In this document: positions 7,320-15,510 of the stretch, piece after piece
Layout of the letters: every line of letters starts with the position of its first letter
Position numbering within the stretch: position 1 is the first letter of the stretch
Source of the DNA: JAAYZM01 sp964510785
GTDB lineage: Bacteria; Actinomycetota; Actinomycetes; Actinomycetales; Cellulomonadaceae
NCBI GenBank assembly: GCA_964510785.1
Contig: CAZECM010000004.1
Location: forward strand, 1 to 64,000
Direction of reading: 5' to 3'
DNA: 64,000 bases
Made by a program: the position numbers and the translations under genes
The notes under the pieces: generated by a model
The model's input: only the letters and a program-made list of their open reading frames with translations
Database searches by the model: none
What the model was told of the DNA's origin: nothing

Positions 7320-10154
7320 GTGACGAGCGACGCCGGACTCTGGGGATCCGTCTCCAGCGACGCCGAACTCATCGCTGCCCTGCGCGCCGGCGACAACGGC
7401 GCCTTCGCTGAGCTGTACGAGCGACACGCTCCGGCGGCCCGCTCGGTCGCCCGGCAGTACTCCCGTTCCCAGGCCGACGCCGAGGACATCGCGTCGGACG
7501 CGTTCGCCAAGGTGTTCGCCGTCATCCAGGGCGGCGGCGGCCCCGACAGCGCCTTCCGCGCGTACCTCTTCACCGTGGTGCGCCGGCTCGCCTATGCCGG
7601 GGCCCAGGGCGCCCAGCGCGTCCAGGTGACCGACGACGTCGCGACGTTCGAGTCCGCGTACGGCCCCGCCGGCTCCGTCGAGGAACCCGCGCTCGAGGGA
7701 TTCGAGCGCTCGGTCGTGGCGCGCGCCTACAACTCGCTGCCCGAACGATGGCAGGCCGTGCTCTGGTACACCGAGATCGAGGGACTCTCGGCCGCGCAGA
7801 TCGCGCCGCTCCTCGGGCTCTCCTCCAACGGTGTCGCGGCACTCTCCTACCGCGCGCGCGAGGGCCTGCGCGAGGCGTACCTCCAGGGCCACCTGTCGAC
7901 GGCGCCCACGAAGCAGTGCGAGACGGTCGCCGACAAGTTCGGCTCCTACGTGCGCGGCGGGCTCTCGGCACGGGACACCGCCGCGGTCGAGTCGCACCTC
8001 GAGGGCTGCACGGAGTGCAAGGCGCTCGTGCTCGAGCTCGGGGACGTCAACCATGGCATGCGCGCGGTGGTCGCGCCGCTCATCCTCGGGATCGCCGGGC
8101 TCGGTGTGCTCGGGACGGGCGGACTCGGGTTCGGTGGGGCGCTCGCCGGCATCGTCGCTGGTGCTGGTGCTGGTGCTGGTGCTGGTGCTGGTGCTGGTGC
8201 GGCCGGGGCGACAGGGGCCACGGCCGGTGCGGGGAGCGGGTCCGGCGGCAGCGGCGGCGGCGCAGCGAGCGCTCCCGGTGCCGCGGGGGGCGGTGCTCTT
8301 GGTGGCGGCACGGTCGCCAGCGGGTCCGCGGCCGGTGGTGGCGCGCTCGCGGGCCTGATCGCCGCGACGCCCGTCGGCGTGCTCGCGGCGGCTGCGGCGG
8401 TGGTCGTGGGCATCATCGGTGTCTCGATCGCCGCGGCGCTCGGCGCCTTCAGCCCGCCGGAGCGGGCGGTGGCGGCAGCGCCGACGGCTGCGGGTCAGGA
8501 GCAGGAACCGGCGCCGACGGCGGGGACGACGGCGCAGCCCACACCCGCGGGAAGCAGCACGCCGCCGGTCGACGAGGCGCTGCCGCCCGCCGACGACACC
8601 CCCAAGGATCCGGGCGGTCCCGGTGACGGCGATGGTCCCGGCGACGACGATGGTCCCGGCGATGACGACGGTCCCGGTGATGATGACGGACCGGGCGACG
8701 ACGATGGTCCCGGTGATGATGACGGACCGGGCGACGACGATGGTCCTGGTGATGACGACGGTCCCGGCGACGACGACGGACCGGGCGATGACGACGGCCC
8801 CGGTGACGACGGCGACCCCACGGACCCCGAGCCCGGCACACCAGACCTGCGCTTCGTCAACGACCAGGACCCCGTCAGCCTCCGCTTCGGCGCACCGACC
8901 ACGGTCGACCTGAGCATCACCAACGGGGGCACCGGCACGGTCACCGGTCTCGAGGCGGCGATCACGCTGCCGGCGGGCGTCACGATCAGCTCCGCCGACA
9001 CCGGCACCGCCGCAGCACGCTCCCGCACCACCCTGAGCCTCGTCGCGGCGACCCGACCGCGAGCGGACCTGCCCGCGGGAACCTGCTTCGCGACGGACAC
9101 CTCGACGCCGACGTGCGGCCTCGGCGACCTCGCGCCAGGGCAGACCGGCGAGCTGAGCCTCGAGCTCACCGTGTCGGAGTCGGCGCTGCCGAACTCGGCG
9201 GCGGAGATCGGGCTGTGGCTCACGGGCACCGGGATCACCGCGAAGTCGATGCCCTTCCGGGTGGTCATCGAGGCTTCCCGGGCGAACCTCGACGTGCGGC
9301 TCCCGCCGTCGGGCATCGAGATCGACCGCGGCGGCAAGCCGGTGGTGGTGCCGATCGCCGTGCTCAACTCGGGCTGGGTGACGGCCACCGACGTGGTCGC
9401 GTCGATCACCTTGCCCGACGGCGTGACGTGGGCCGGCGACACGGCCACCGACCGCGCGACCGACGACGGGTGGACGTGCGCCCCCGGCAACCCGCCGAGC
9501 GCGGGGAGCGCGACGCGTACGCCCGACGTGGTGTGCGCGGTGGCAGCGGTGCTGGGCCGGGACGCCGAGACGGACGGGTACCCCCCGGGCCAGCGTGCGC
9601 TCGACCTCGAGCTCCGGGCGGGTGCGAAGTTCGACTCGGGCGTCGTCGTCGTCGAGGTCTCTGCCGCTGCGCCCGTGGCGACGCGCGAGGCCAAGGTGAC
9701 CCTCGTCGGTGTCGGTGCGGGAGCGGTCGATCTCGATCCCCGTGCGGACGTCGCTCTCAGCCTCGTCTCGATCCCCAAGGGCGCGGCCGACGACGTGGTG
9801 GTCCGGGTCGACGTGGCGCTCTCGACGCAGGTCGCTGAGGCGGCGCGCGGGGTGCTCTACGTGGACCTGCCCGACGCGCTCGCGTGGGACCCGGACGAAC
9901 CCCAGGCGAGCGTGCAGCCTTCGCGGGCCTGCATCGTGGCGGAGCCCGCCCAGGCGGACGGCGCGTGCGCTGTCACCCTGCGGCCCGGTGAGGCCTCGGA
10001 CGTCGGCTTCCTCGTGCACGGGCGGCTCGGGGCCGTCGCGCTGTGGACGCTGCTCGGCATGGACGCCACGTTCACCCTCGGGATCGGCGACAACGTGGAG
10101 CCCGTCGTCGTCGACGATGTCAGCTTCCCGCTCCTGGCGCGCGGCGCGGCCTGA
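7320..10154 (+). CDS. ECF sigma factor fused to zinc-finger, membrane and extracellular domains
   Basis: A 944-residue fusion. Residues 14-92 match sigma region 2 (AFAELYERHAPAARSVAR, then DAEDIASDAFAKVF) and 125-185 match region 4 (LPERWQAVLWYTEIEGLSAAQIA). Residues 199-240 resemble an anti-sigma zinc finger with HLEGCTEC (His226, Cys230, Cys233). Hydrophobic stretches at about 250-275 and 346-377 could span the membrane around a Gly/Ala-rich segment. About ten GDDDGP repeats (434-500) lead to a roughly 440-residue beta-rich region with DUF11/CARDB-like motifs (LSITNGGTGTVTGLEAAITLP). Inference: a membrane-tethered sigma factor with its own sensor. GTG start follows GAGAGGGG. Actinobacterial ECF groups with C-terminal membrane extensions are known; targets here are not. 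Confidence 0.85.
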   Translation: MTSDAGLWGSVSSDAELIAALRAGDNGAFAELYERHAPAARSVARQYSRSQADAEDIASDAFAKVFAVIQGGGGPDSAFRAYLFTVVRRLAYAGAQGAQRVQVTDDVATFESAYGPAGSVEEPALEGFERSVVARAYNSLPERWQAVLWYTEIEGLSAAQIAPLLGLSSNGVAALSYRAREGLREAYLQGHLSTAPTKQCETVADKFGSYVRGGLSARDTAAVESHLEGCTECKALVLELGDVNHGMRAVVAPLILGIAGLGVLGTGGLGFGGALAGIVAGAGAGAGAGAGAGAAGATGATAGAGSGSGGSGGGAASAPGAAGGGALGGGTVASGSAAGGGALAGLIAATPVGVLAAAAAVVVGIIGVSIAAALGAFSPPERAVAAAPTAAGQEQEPAPTAGTTAQPTPAGSSTPPVDEALPPADDTPKDPGGPGDGDGPGDDDGPGDDDGPGDDDGPGDDDGPGDDDGPGDDDGPGDDDGPGDDDGPGDDDGPGDDGDPTDPEPGTPDLRFVNDQDPVSLRFGAPTTVDLSITNGGTGTVTGLEAAITLPAGVTISSADTGTAAARSRTTLSLVAATRPRADLPAGTCFATDTSTPTCGLGDLAPGQTGELSLELTVSESALPNSAAEIGLWLTGTGITAKSMPFRVVIEASRANLDVRLPPSGIEIDRGGKPVVVPIAVLNSGWVTATDVVASITLPDGVTWAGDTATDRATDDGWTCAPGNPPSAGSATRTPDVVCAVAAVLGRDAETDGYPPGQRALDLELRAGAKFDSGVVVVEVSAAAPVATREAKVTLVGVGAGAVDLDPRADVALSLVSIPKGAADDVVVRVDVALSTQVAEAARGVLYVDLPDALAWDPDEPQASVQPSRACIVAEPAQADGACAVTLRPGEASDVGFLVHGRLGAVALWTLLGMDATFTLGIGDNVEPVVVDDVSFPLLARGAA
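8157..8200 (+). repeat. Tandem GCTGGT hexamer repeat inside the sigma fusion gene
   Basis: About seven perfect copies of a 6-bp unit encode alternating Ala-Gly between the two predicted hydrophobic segments. Perfect copies make slipped-strand length change plausible; the change would stay in frame. Confidence 0.85.
8634..8813 (+). repeat. 18-bp repeats encoding GDDDGP linker
   Basis: Ten copies of an 18-bp unit encode Gly-Asp-Asp-Asp-Gly-Pro. Copies differ mostly at synonymous third positions (GAC/GAT, GGC/GGT), so the peptide is conserved while the DNA is not. It would form a stiff, acidic, possibly Ca-binding stalk just outside the second membrane segment. Confidence 0.9.
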
Positions 10155-10188
10155 CCGTCCGCAGGGAGTGCCCGTTCGCAGGGAGTAC

Positions 10189-10224
10189 CGGAGGGGCCGG
10201 AGTCTCTCCTCTCCAGCCCCTCCG
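10189..10224. terminator. Bidirectional terminator hairpin
   Basis: Arms of 13 bases (CGGAGGGGCCGGA and TCCAGCCCCTCCG) pair with one mismatch around a 10-base loop. It sits between the converging sigma-fusion and nrdB genes. Confidence 0.7.
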
Positions 10225-10244
10225 AGTCTTGGGTGCTCGCGGTC

Positions 10245-11231
10245 TCAGCTGCCCGCGCGCGTGTTGACCTCGTAGGACGTGTTGGTCGCCTCGAAGAAGT
10301 TCACGAGCTGCAAGGTGTCGTTCGCCGCGGCCATCCACTTGGCGGGGTTGGACACCTTGTAGACCGGGTCGAAGCCGAGCTCCTCGAGCCTGCGGTCCGC
10401 GAGGTACTTGACGTACTGGTTCACATAGTCGGCGTTGAGACCGAGGATCCCCGTGGGTAGGAGGTCCCGGTTGTAGGCCTCCTCCATGGCGACGCCGTCG
10501 AGGACCATCTGGCGGATCTCCGCGGCGAAGTCCTCCGTCTGCAGGTCCTCGTTCTCGTCGAGCACGGTGAGGATCAGGTTGATGCCGAACTTCAGGTGCA
10601 GCGACTCGTCGCGCACGATCCAGTCGATGAGCGAGCCGAAGTTGCGCAGCAGGTTCCGCTGCCGGAAGCTCAGCGCCACCATGAAGCCGGAGTAGAACCA
10701 GATGCCCTCGAGGATGATGTTGTACGCGACCAGGTTGCGGACGAAGTCGCGCTTGCCCTCCGTGGTGGTGATGTCGAGGACCTCGTGGGTCATCCGCTTG
10801 ATGTAGCGGACCTGGAACTCCTCCTTGGCCGCCATCGACGGCACCTCGACGTGCGACTCGTAGGCCACCGTGCGGTCGATCGGGAAGGTCTCGAGCACGT
10901 ACTCGAAGGCCATGCAGTGGTTGGCCTCCTCCCACATCTGCTTCGCGAGGTACAGGTGGGCCTCGGGGGCGTTGATGTAGGGGTAGACGCCGAACGCGAG
11001 CGCCTTGTTGACGAGCAGCTCGTTGGGGTTGAAGTAGCTCATGAGGAACGTGACGGCGTGCTTCTCCTCGTCCGTCATGCGCTTGAAGTCCGCGAGATCC
11101 TCGCCGAGCTGGATCTCGTTGGGGAACCACGTGTTCGCGACGGCCTGGTCGTACAGGTCCATCGCCCACTGGTAGCGCACGGGCTTGAGCAGCAGGCCGT
11201 CCTCGATCCCGGTTCCGAGGATCTGTGACAT
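10245..11231 (-). CDS. nrdB: Ribonucleotide reductase beta subunit, class Ic-like
   Basis: A 328-residue R2 protein that generates the radical for dNTP synthesis with NrdA. Metal ligands can be placed: Glu71, Glu102, His105, Glu175, Glu209 and His212. The first ligand is Glu, not Asp, and the residue four after His105 is Phe109 (ANHCMAF), where class Ia enzymes have the radical Tyr. That combination is the hallmark of class Ic R2 (first shown in Chlamydia trachomatis), which uses a Mn(IV)/Fe(III) cofactor. Spacing from Glu71 to Glu102 is 31 residues, as in E. coli R2. It is the second gene after nrdA, 67 bp downstream. Confidence 0.93.
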   Translation of the reverse strand: MSQILGTGIEDGLLLKPVRYQWAMDLYDQAVANTWFPNEIQLGEDLADFKRMTDEEKHAVTFLMSYFNPNELLVNKALAFGVYPYINAPEAHLYLAKQMWEEANHCMAFEYVLETFPIDRTVAYESHVEVPSMAAKEEFQVRYIKRMTHEVLDITTTEGKRDFVRNLVAYNIILEGIWFYSGFMVALSFRQRNLLRNFGSLIDWIVRDESLHLKFGINLILTVLDENEDLQTEDFAAEIRQMVLDGVAMEEAYNRDLLPTGILGLNADYVNQYVKYLADRRLEELGFDPVYKVSNPAKWMAAANDTLQLVNFFEATNTSYEVNTRAGS

Positions 11232-11298
11232 CGGGAGGGCTCCTTCGGGGATCTGAGGGCGGTGGGTCTCGGTGCGGCGGGCTACGGGCCGACGGCGG

Positions 11299-13974
11299 CT
11301 ACTGGCAGGACTCGCACTGCAGGCGCTCCATCGGATCCACGGGGCACTCCACGCCTCCGACGACGTCGGTCTCGCCCGACTGCTGCTCCGGCGCCTGGAC
11401 GGGTGGTATCACGACGGGCGCGGTGACGATGGGTGACGTCATGACGGGCGCCGTCACCACGGGGAGGGGCGCGGGGGTCGCCGTCGTCGTCGACCTGGCG
11501 AAGCCGAAGCCGCGGCGGGGGGCGCTCGACGCGCTCGTCGGCGCGGTCGTGGGCGTCGGCGCGGCCACCCGCGACGGCGTGACCTCGGCCTTGTTGACGC
11601 GCACCGTGGACTGCTCGGCGGTGTGCCGGGGCTTGACGTGCAGGTAGTACGTCGTCTTGACGCCGCGCTCCCACGCCGCCGCGTACAGTCGCGCCATCTC
11701 GGAGACCTCGCGGGTCTCGAGGTAGATGTTGCGGCTGATCGCCTGGTCGATCCATTTCTGCGCGCGCGCCGCGACCTCGATGTACGCGTAGGGGGTGAGC
11801 TGGAAGGACGTCTTGTACACCTCGCGCAGGTGCTCCGGTACACCGGGTACGCGGGACAGGTCGCCCTGGGCCGCGAGCAGGTCCTCGCGCACGTGCTCCC
11901 ACAGCCCGGCGCGCTGCAGGTCGTGCACCAGGTTGCGGTTGACCTCGAGGAACTTCCCCGAGCTCGTGGCCCGGGAGAAGATCTGCGAGAACTGCGGGTC
12001 GAGGCCTGGCGTGGTGCCCGCGACGAGCCCGATCGACGCCGTCGGTGCGATCGCCATGAGCGTCGCGTTGCGCATGCCGCCCGCCACCTTGCTGCGCAGC
12101 GCGTCCCAGTCGAGACGGGTGGTGCGGTCCACGGCGACCGGCACGCCGCGATCCGCCTCGACGCGCGCGATCGAGTCGATCGGCACCATGCCCTGCGACC
12201 AGCCGGAGCCGGCGAAGTTCGAGTACGGGCCGCGCTCGCGCGCGAGGTCGGCGCTCTCGTCGATCGCGTGGAAGCTCACGAACTCGATCAGCTCGTCGAT
12301 CAGCTCGGCCGCCTGCTCGGACTCGTAGGCGAAGCCGAGTCGCTCCGTCACGTCGGTGAAGCCCATGACGCCCAGGCCGATGGCGCGGTTCGACCTGTTG
12401 GCGAAGTCGGACTCGTCCACGGAGGAGAGCGTGATGTCGACCAGGTTGTCGAGCTGGCGCACGGCGAGACGGGCAGAGGCCTGGAGGCGGTCCCAGTCGA
12501 ACCGGAGCCCGCCGTCGGCCCCCGGCACGAGGTGCGCGGCGAGGTTGATCGACGCGAGGTTGCACACCGCGATGTTCTCCCGGTCCTGCGGCAGCGTGAT
12601 CTCGGTGCACAGGTTCGACAGGTGGATCGTGCCGGTGTTGTTGTTGAGCGCGCGCAGGTTGATCGTGTCCTTCCACGTGAGCCACGGGTGGGACGTGGAC
12701 TGCAGCGTGGTGAGGATCTGCGTGTACTGCTCGCGGGCGCTGACCCGCTGGAACGCGCGCATCTTGCCCGCCTCGGCGAGCGCGACGTACTCGGCGTAGC
12801 GGGCCGAGAACTCGGCACCGTACAGCTCGACGAGGTCCGGCGTCTCGGCCGGGTCGAAGAGGTACCAGTCAGCGTCGGCCGCGACGCGCTTCATGAACTC
12901 GTCCGAGATCCACACGGCCGTGTTGGCGGTGCGCACGCGGCGGTACGGGTCGCCGGAGTTCTGCTTGAGGTCGAGGAACTGCGGGAAGTCGAGGTGCCAG
13001 TTCTCCATGTAGAACGCGAGCGCCCCGAACTTCTTGCCGCCGCGCGAGACGGCCCGCAACGTCGAGTCGATCGTGTGCATGAAGGGGATGGGCCCGGTCG
13101 AGCTCGTGTTGTTCGAGCGGATGGGTGAGCCCTCGGAGCGCAGCTTCGTCACGGACAGGCCGATGCCGCCCGTGCCCTTCGTGAGCCACATGACGTCGCG
13201 CACCGACTTGGCGATGTGCTCGATGTCGTCCTCCATCTGCATCACGAAGCAGTTGGAGAGCTGCGGGTAGGACGTGCCCGCGTTGACGAGCGTGGAGCCG
13301 GCCGGCAGGTAGTCGAGGCGCGAGATCTTGTCGTAGAACTCGATCGCGCGCGAGGTGGGGTCCGACTCGTTGAGCGAGAGCCCCATCGACACGCGCATCC
13401 AGAAGTACTGCGGCACCTCGAGCGCCTTGCCGTGCCGGTCGTTGATCATGTAGCGGTTGCGCACCGTGACGGTGCCGATGTACCGCAGCAGGTCGTCTCG
13501 CGTGGGGTCGAGCGCGGCGGCGAGCCGGTCGAGGTCGAAGTGGGTGGCGAGCCGTTCGTCGAGCAGCCCCTGCTCCACGGCCTCGCGGATGTAGCCGGGG
13601 AAACGCGCCTGGTGCAGGAGCGCGAGCTCGAGGTCCGACTCGTAGTTGCCGAGCACGCGCTTGCTGATCACCTTGCGCAGCAAGCGGGCGGCGATGGTGT
13701 CGAAGTCCGGGTCGTCCTTGACGTTCTGCACCGCGACACCGATCGCGGCCTCGTCGAGCTGCTCGGTGGTGATGCCGTCGAAGAGCGTGATCGTCAGCTC
13801 TGCGGCGACCTGCATCGCCTTGGACACGTGGTCCTCGAGTCCCGTGGCCGCCTTGATCACGGCCAGGTTGATCTTGTCCGCGTTGTAGGGCTCGCGGGTG
13901 CCGTCGCGCTTGGTGACGTGGATCTGCCCGGTGAGGCCCTCGAGGAGCTCGCGGGACGAGTCGGCAATGGTCAC
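11299..13974 (-). CDS. nrdA: Ribonucleoside-diphosphate reductase alpha subunit
   Basis: An 891-residue catalytic R1 subunit. Residues about 20-110 are an ATP-cone allosteric domain (VTKRDGTREPYNADKINLAV). The active-site cysteines are Cys242 (QLSNCF), Cys456 (SNLCTEI, with Glu458) and Cys471 (AVCNLASINL). After the barrel a Pro/Thr/Ala-rich linker of about 80 residues leads to a C-terminal CESCQ, whose Cys887 and Cys890 shuttle electrons from thioredoxin-type donors; that linker is unusually long. GTG at 13974 was chosen because it has a GAAGG Shine-Dalgarno and the family similarity begins there. The promoter region upstream carries NrdR- and DnaA-like sites. Confidence 0.94.
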   Translation of the reverse strand: MTIADSSRELLEGLTGQIHVTKRDGTREPYNADKINLAVIKAATGLEDHVSKAMQVAAELTITLFDGITTEQLDEAAIGVAVQNVKDDPDFDTIAARLLRKVISKRVLGNYESDLELALLHQARFPGYIREAVEQGLLDERLATHFDLDRLAAALDPTRDDLLRYIGTVTVRNRYMINDRHGKALEVPQYFWMRVSMGLSLNESDPTSRAIEFYDKISRLDYLPAGSTLVNAGTSYPQLSNCFVMQMEDDIEHIAKSVRDVMWLTKGTGGIGLSVTKLRSEGSPIRSNNTSSTGPIPFMHTIDSTLRAVSRGGKKFGALAFYMENWHLDFPQFLDLKQNSGDPYRRVRTANTAVWISDEFMKRVAADADWYLFDPAETPDLVELYGAEFSARYAEYVALAEAGKMRAFQRVSAREQYTQILTTLQSTSHPWLTWKDTINLRALNNNTGTIHLSNLCTEITLPQDRENIAVCNLASINLAAHLVPGADGGLRFDWDRLQASARLAVRQLDNLVDITLSSVDESDFANRSNRAIGLGVMGFTDVTERLGFAYESEQAAELIDELIEFVSFHAIDESADLARERGPYSNFAGSGWSQGMVPIDSIARVEADRGVPVAVDRTTRLDWDALRSKVAGGMRNATLMAIAPTASIGLVAGTTPGLDPQFSQIFSRATSSGKFLEVNRNLVHDLQRAGLWEHVREDLLAAQGDLSRVPGVPEHLREVYKTSFQLTPYAYIEVAARAQKWIDQAISRNIYLETREVSEMARLYAAAWERGVKTTYYLHVKPRHTAEQSTVRVNKAEVTPSRVAAPTPTTAPTSASSAPRRGFGFARSTTTATPAPLPVVTAPVMTSPIVTAPVVIPPVQAPEQQSGETDVVGGVECPVDPMERLQCESCQ

Positions 13975-14149
13975 GATGACACCTTCGGTGCTGGTGGAGC
14001 TGGACTGGCTGAGAGCGGGTGCGTGGAGCCCGGAGTGATCTGGAGTTGTCCTCGTCGCGGTGCCTTGTGCTGGCCCGCGGGGCGGACCGCGGCACCGTTG
14101 CTCTAGTCCCTCGACGGTAGTCCCGATCGATGGCCCACGCAACGCCAGA

Positions 14150-14197
14150 CCTCAAGATGTTGTGGTCACCTGCGACTGTGCACACAACATGTGCGTA
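14150..14197 (-). promoter_or_regulatory. Pair of NrdR-box-like operators upstream of nrdAB
   Basis: Box 1 (14150-14165, minus strand CCACAACATCTTGAGG) and box 2 (14182-14197, plus strand ACACAACATGTGCGTA) share CACAACAT and follow the NrdR consensus acaCwAtATaTwGtgt. The 16-bp linker gives a 32-bp centre spacing, three helical turns, as known NrdR pairs have. NrdR is the ATP/dATP-sensing repressor of ribonucleotide reductase genes. Its own gene is not in the window. Confidence 0.7.
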
Positions 14198-14213
14198 TCC
14201 CTGTGCATGGGCC

Positions 14214-14252
14214 TGTGGAAACCGGCCGTGATCTGTGGACACCTGTGGACAG
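14214..14252. promoter_or_regulatory. Cluster of DnaA-box-like sequences
   Basis: Three copies of TGTGGA(A/C)A(C/G) at 14214, 14234 and 14244 read on the minus strand as variants of the actinobacterial DnaA box TTGTCCACA (GTGTCCACA and CTGTCCACA differ at one base). Two are exactly 10 bp apart. They lie just upstream of the NrdR-like boxes relative to nrdA. DnaA control of nrdAB is established in E. coli; here it is inferred. Confidence 0.45.
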
Positions 14253-14283
14253 TCCCGCGACCCGTGCACACCTCAGGTCTACC

Positions 14284-14327
14284 CCTCGCCTCTGACACTG
14301 CCGGCCGCCCCCGCGCCAGAGGCGAGG
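14284..14327 (-). terminator. Terminator hairpin after upp
   Basis: A perfect 11-bp stem (CCTCGCCTCTG and CAGAGGCGAGG) with a 22-base loop lies 45 bp past the upp stop codon in the direction of upp transcription. Confidence 0.6.
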
Positions 14328-14371
14328 AGTGCGGGTGGCGCTGGTCAGCGGCTACGCGAACCCGTACGGAT

Positions 14372-15007
14372 CTAGACGATCCCGTACAGCCGGTCGCCAG
14401 CGTCACCGAGGCCCGGCACGATGTACGCCTTCTCGTTGAGCTTCTCGTCGACGGCGGCGACCACCACGGTCACCTCGGCCCGGTGCCCCACGGTCTTCTC
14501 GACGTGACGCAGCCCCTCCGGCGCAGCCAGCAGGCACACGGCCGTGACGTCGCGCGCACCGCGGGCGAGCAGGTACTCGATCGCGGCCACGAGGGTGCCG
14601 CCCGTCGCGAGCATCGGGTCGAGCAGGAAGCACTGCCGCCCCGTGATGTCCTCGGGCAGCCGGTTCGCGTACGTGATCGCCTCGAGGGTCTCCTCGTCGC
14701 GCAGCATGCCGAGGAACCCGACCTCCGCCGTCGGCAGCAGCCGCGTCATGCCCTCGAGCATGCCGAGCCCGGCGCGCAGGATCGGCACCACGAGCGGCCG
14801 GGGAAGGGCGATGTGCGTGCCGATCGTCGATGCCACCGGAGTCACGACCTCCCGCGGCTCCGTCGCCACCTCGCGCGTGGCCTCGTACGCGAGCAGCGTG
14901 ACGAGCTCGTCCACGAGCAGCCGGAACGTGGGCGACTCCGTGTCCTTGTCCCGCAGGACGGTGAGCTTGTGGGCGACGAGCGGGTGGTCCACGACGTGTA
15001 CGCGCAT
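14372..15007 (-). CDS. upp: Uracil phosphoribosyltransferase
   Basis: A 211-residue salvage enzyme that makes UMP from uracil and PRPP. The PRPP loop is in LLDPMLATGGT (about residues 127-137), and the uracil-binding C-terminus GLGDAGDRLYGI is typical. Length is normal. It stands alone, divergent from tadA with about 29 bp between start codons, so their promoters must overlap. An NCS2-type uracil/xanthine permease gene lies far away at 60.3 kb. Confidence 0.95.
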   Translation of the reverse strand: MRVHVVDHPLVAHKLTVLRDKDTESPTFRLLVDELVTLLAYEATREVATEPREVVTPVASTIGTHIALPRPLVVPILRAGLGMLEGMTRLLPTAEVGFLGMLRDEETLEAITYANRLPEDITGRQCFLLDPMLATGGTLVAAIEYLLARGARDVTAVCLLAAPEGLRHVEKTVGHRAEVTVVVAAVDEKLNEKAYIVPGLGDAGDRLYGIV

Positions 15008-15036
15008 GCGCTCACGGTACAGGCGGTGGAGGCACC

Positions 15037-15510
15037 ATGATGGGGGTCATGAGCCCGGGTTCCGACGTCGTCGCCATGCGCGCGGCCCTCGTCGAGGCGC
15101 GACGCGCGCTCGGGACCGCTGACGTCCCGGTCGGTGCGGTGGTGCTCGGGCCCGGGGGCGCCGTCGTCGGCGTCGGGCACAACGCACGGGAGGCCGACGG
15201 CGACCCCACGGCCCACGCCGAGGTTCTCGCCCTGCGCGGCGCGGCGGCGACCCTCGGGCGCTGGCGGCTCGACGACTGCACGCTGGTCGTGACCCTCGAG
15301 CCGTGTCTCATGTGCGCGGGGGCGATCGTGCTCGCGCGCGCGGCGCGGGTGGTGTTCGGGGCGTGGGACCCCAAGGCCGGCGCGAGCGGCTCGCAGTGGG
15401 ACGTGCTGCGCGACCGGCGCGTCAACCACCGGCCCGAGGTCGTGGGCGGGGTGCTCGAGGAGGAGTGCGGTGCCTTGTTGCGGGAGTTCTTCGCTGCGCA
15501 GCGCCCGTGA
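15037..15510 (+). CDS. tadA: tRNA-specific adenosine deaminase
   Basis: A 157-residue zinc deaminase that converts A34 to inosine in tRNA-Arg(ACG). The zinc/catalytic motifs are HAEV (His and the proton-shuttling Glu) and PCLMC (two Cys ligands), in the standard order. The start could be ATG 15037 or the ATG at 15049, 12 bp further on; the longer form is given. The stop overlaps the GTG of the acetyltransferase gene. Confidence 0.92.
   Translation: MMGVMSPGSDVVAMRAALVEARRALGTADVPVGAVVLGPGGAVVGVGHNAREADGDPTAHAEVLALRGAAATLGRWRLDDCTLVVTLEPCLMCAGAIVLARAARVVFGAWDPKAGASGSQWDVLRDRRVNHRPEVVGGVLEEECGALLREFFAAQRP

Noticed and set aside
8634..8813. Short regular repeats considered as a CRISPR array
   Set aside because: Units are contiguous 18-mers with no spacers and encode a regular peptide.
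7182..10019. A 945-codon minus-strand frame opposite the sigma fusion
   Set aside because: Composition is that of a shadow (His/Arg/Asp-rich, repeats mirror the GDDDGP unit) and the plus strand has clear sigma motifs.
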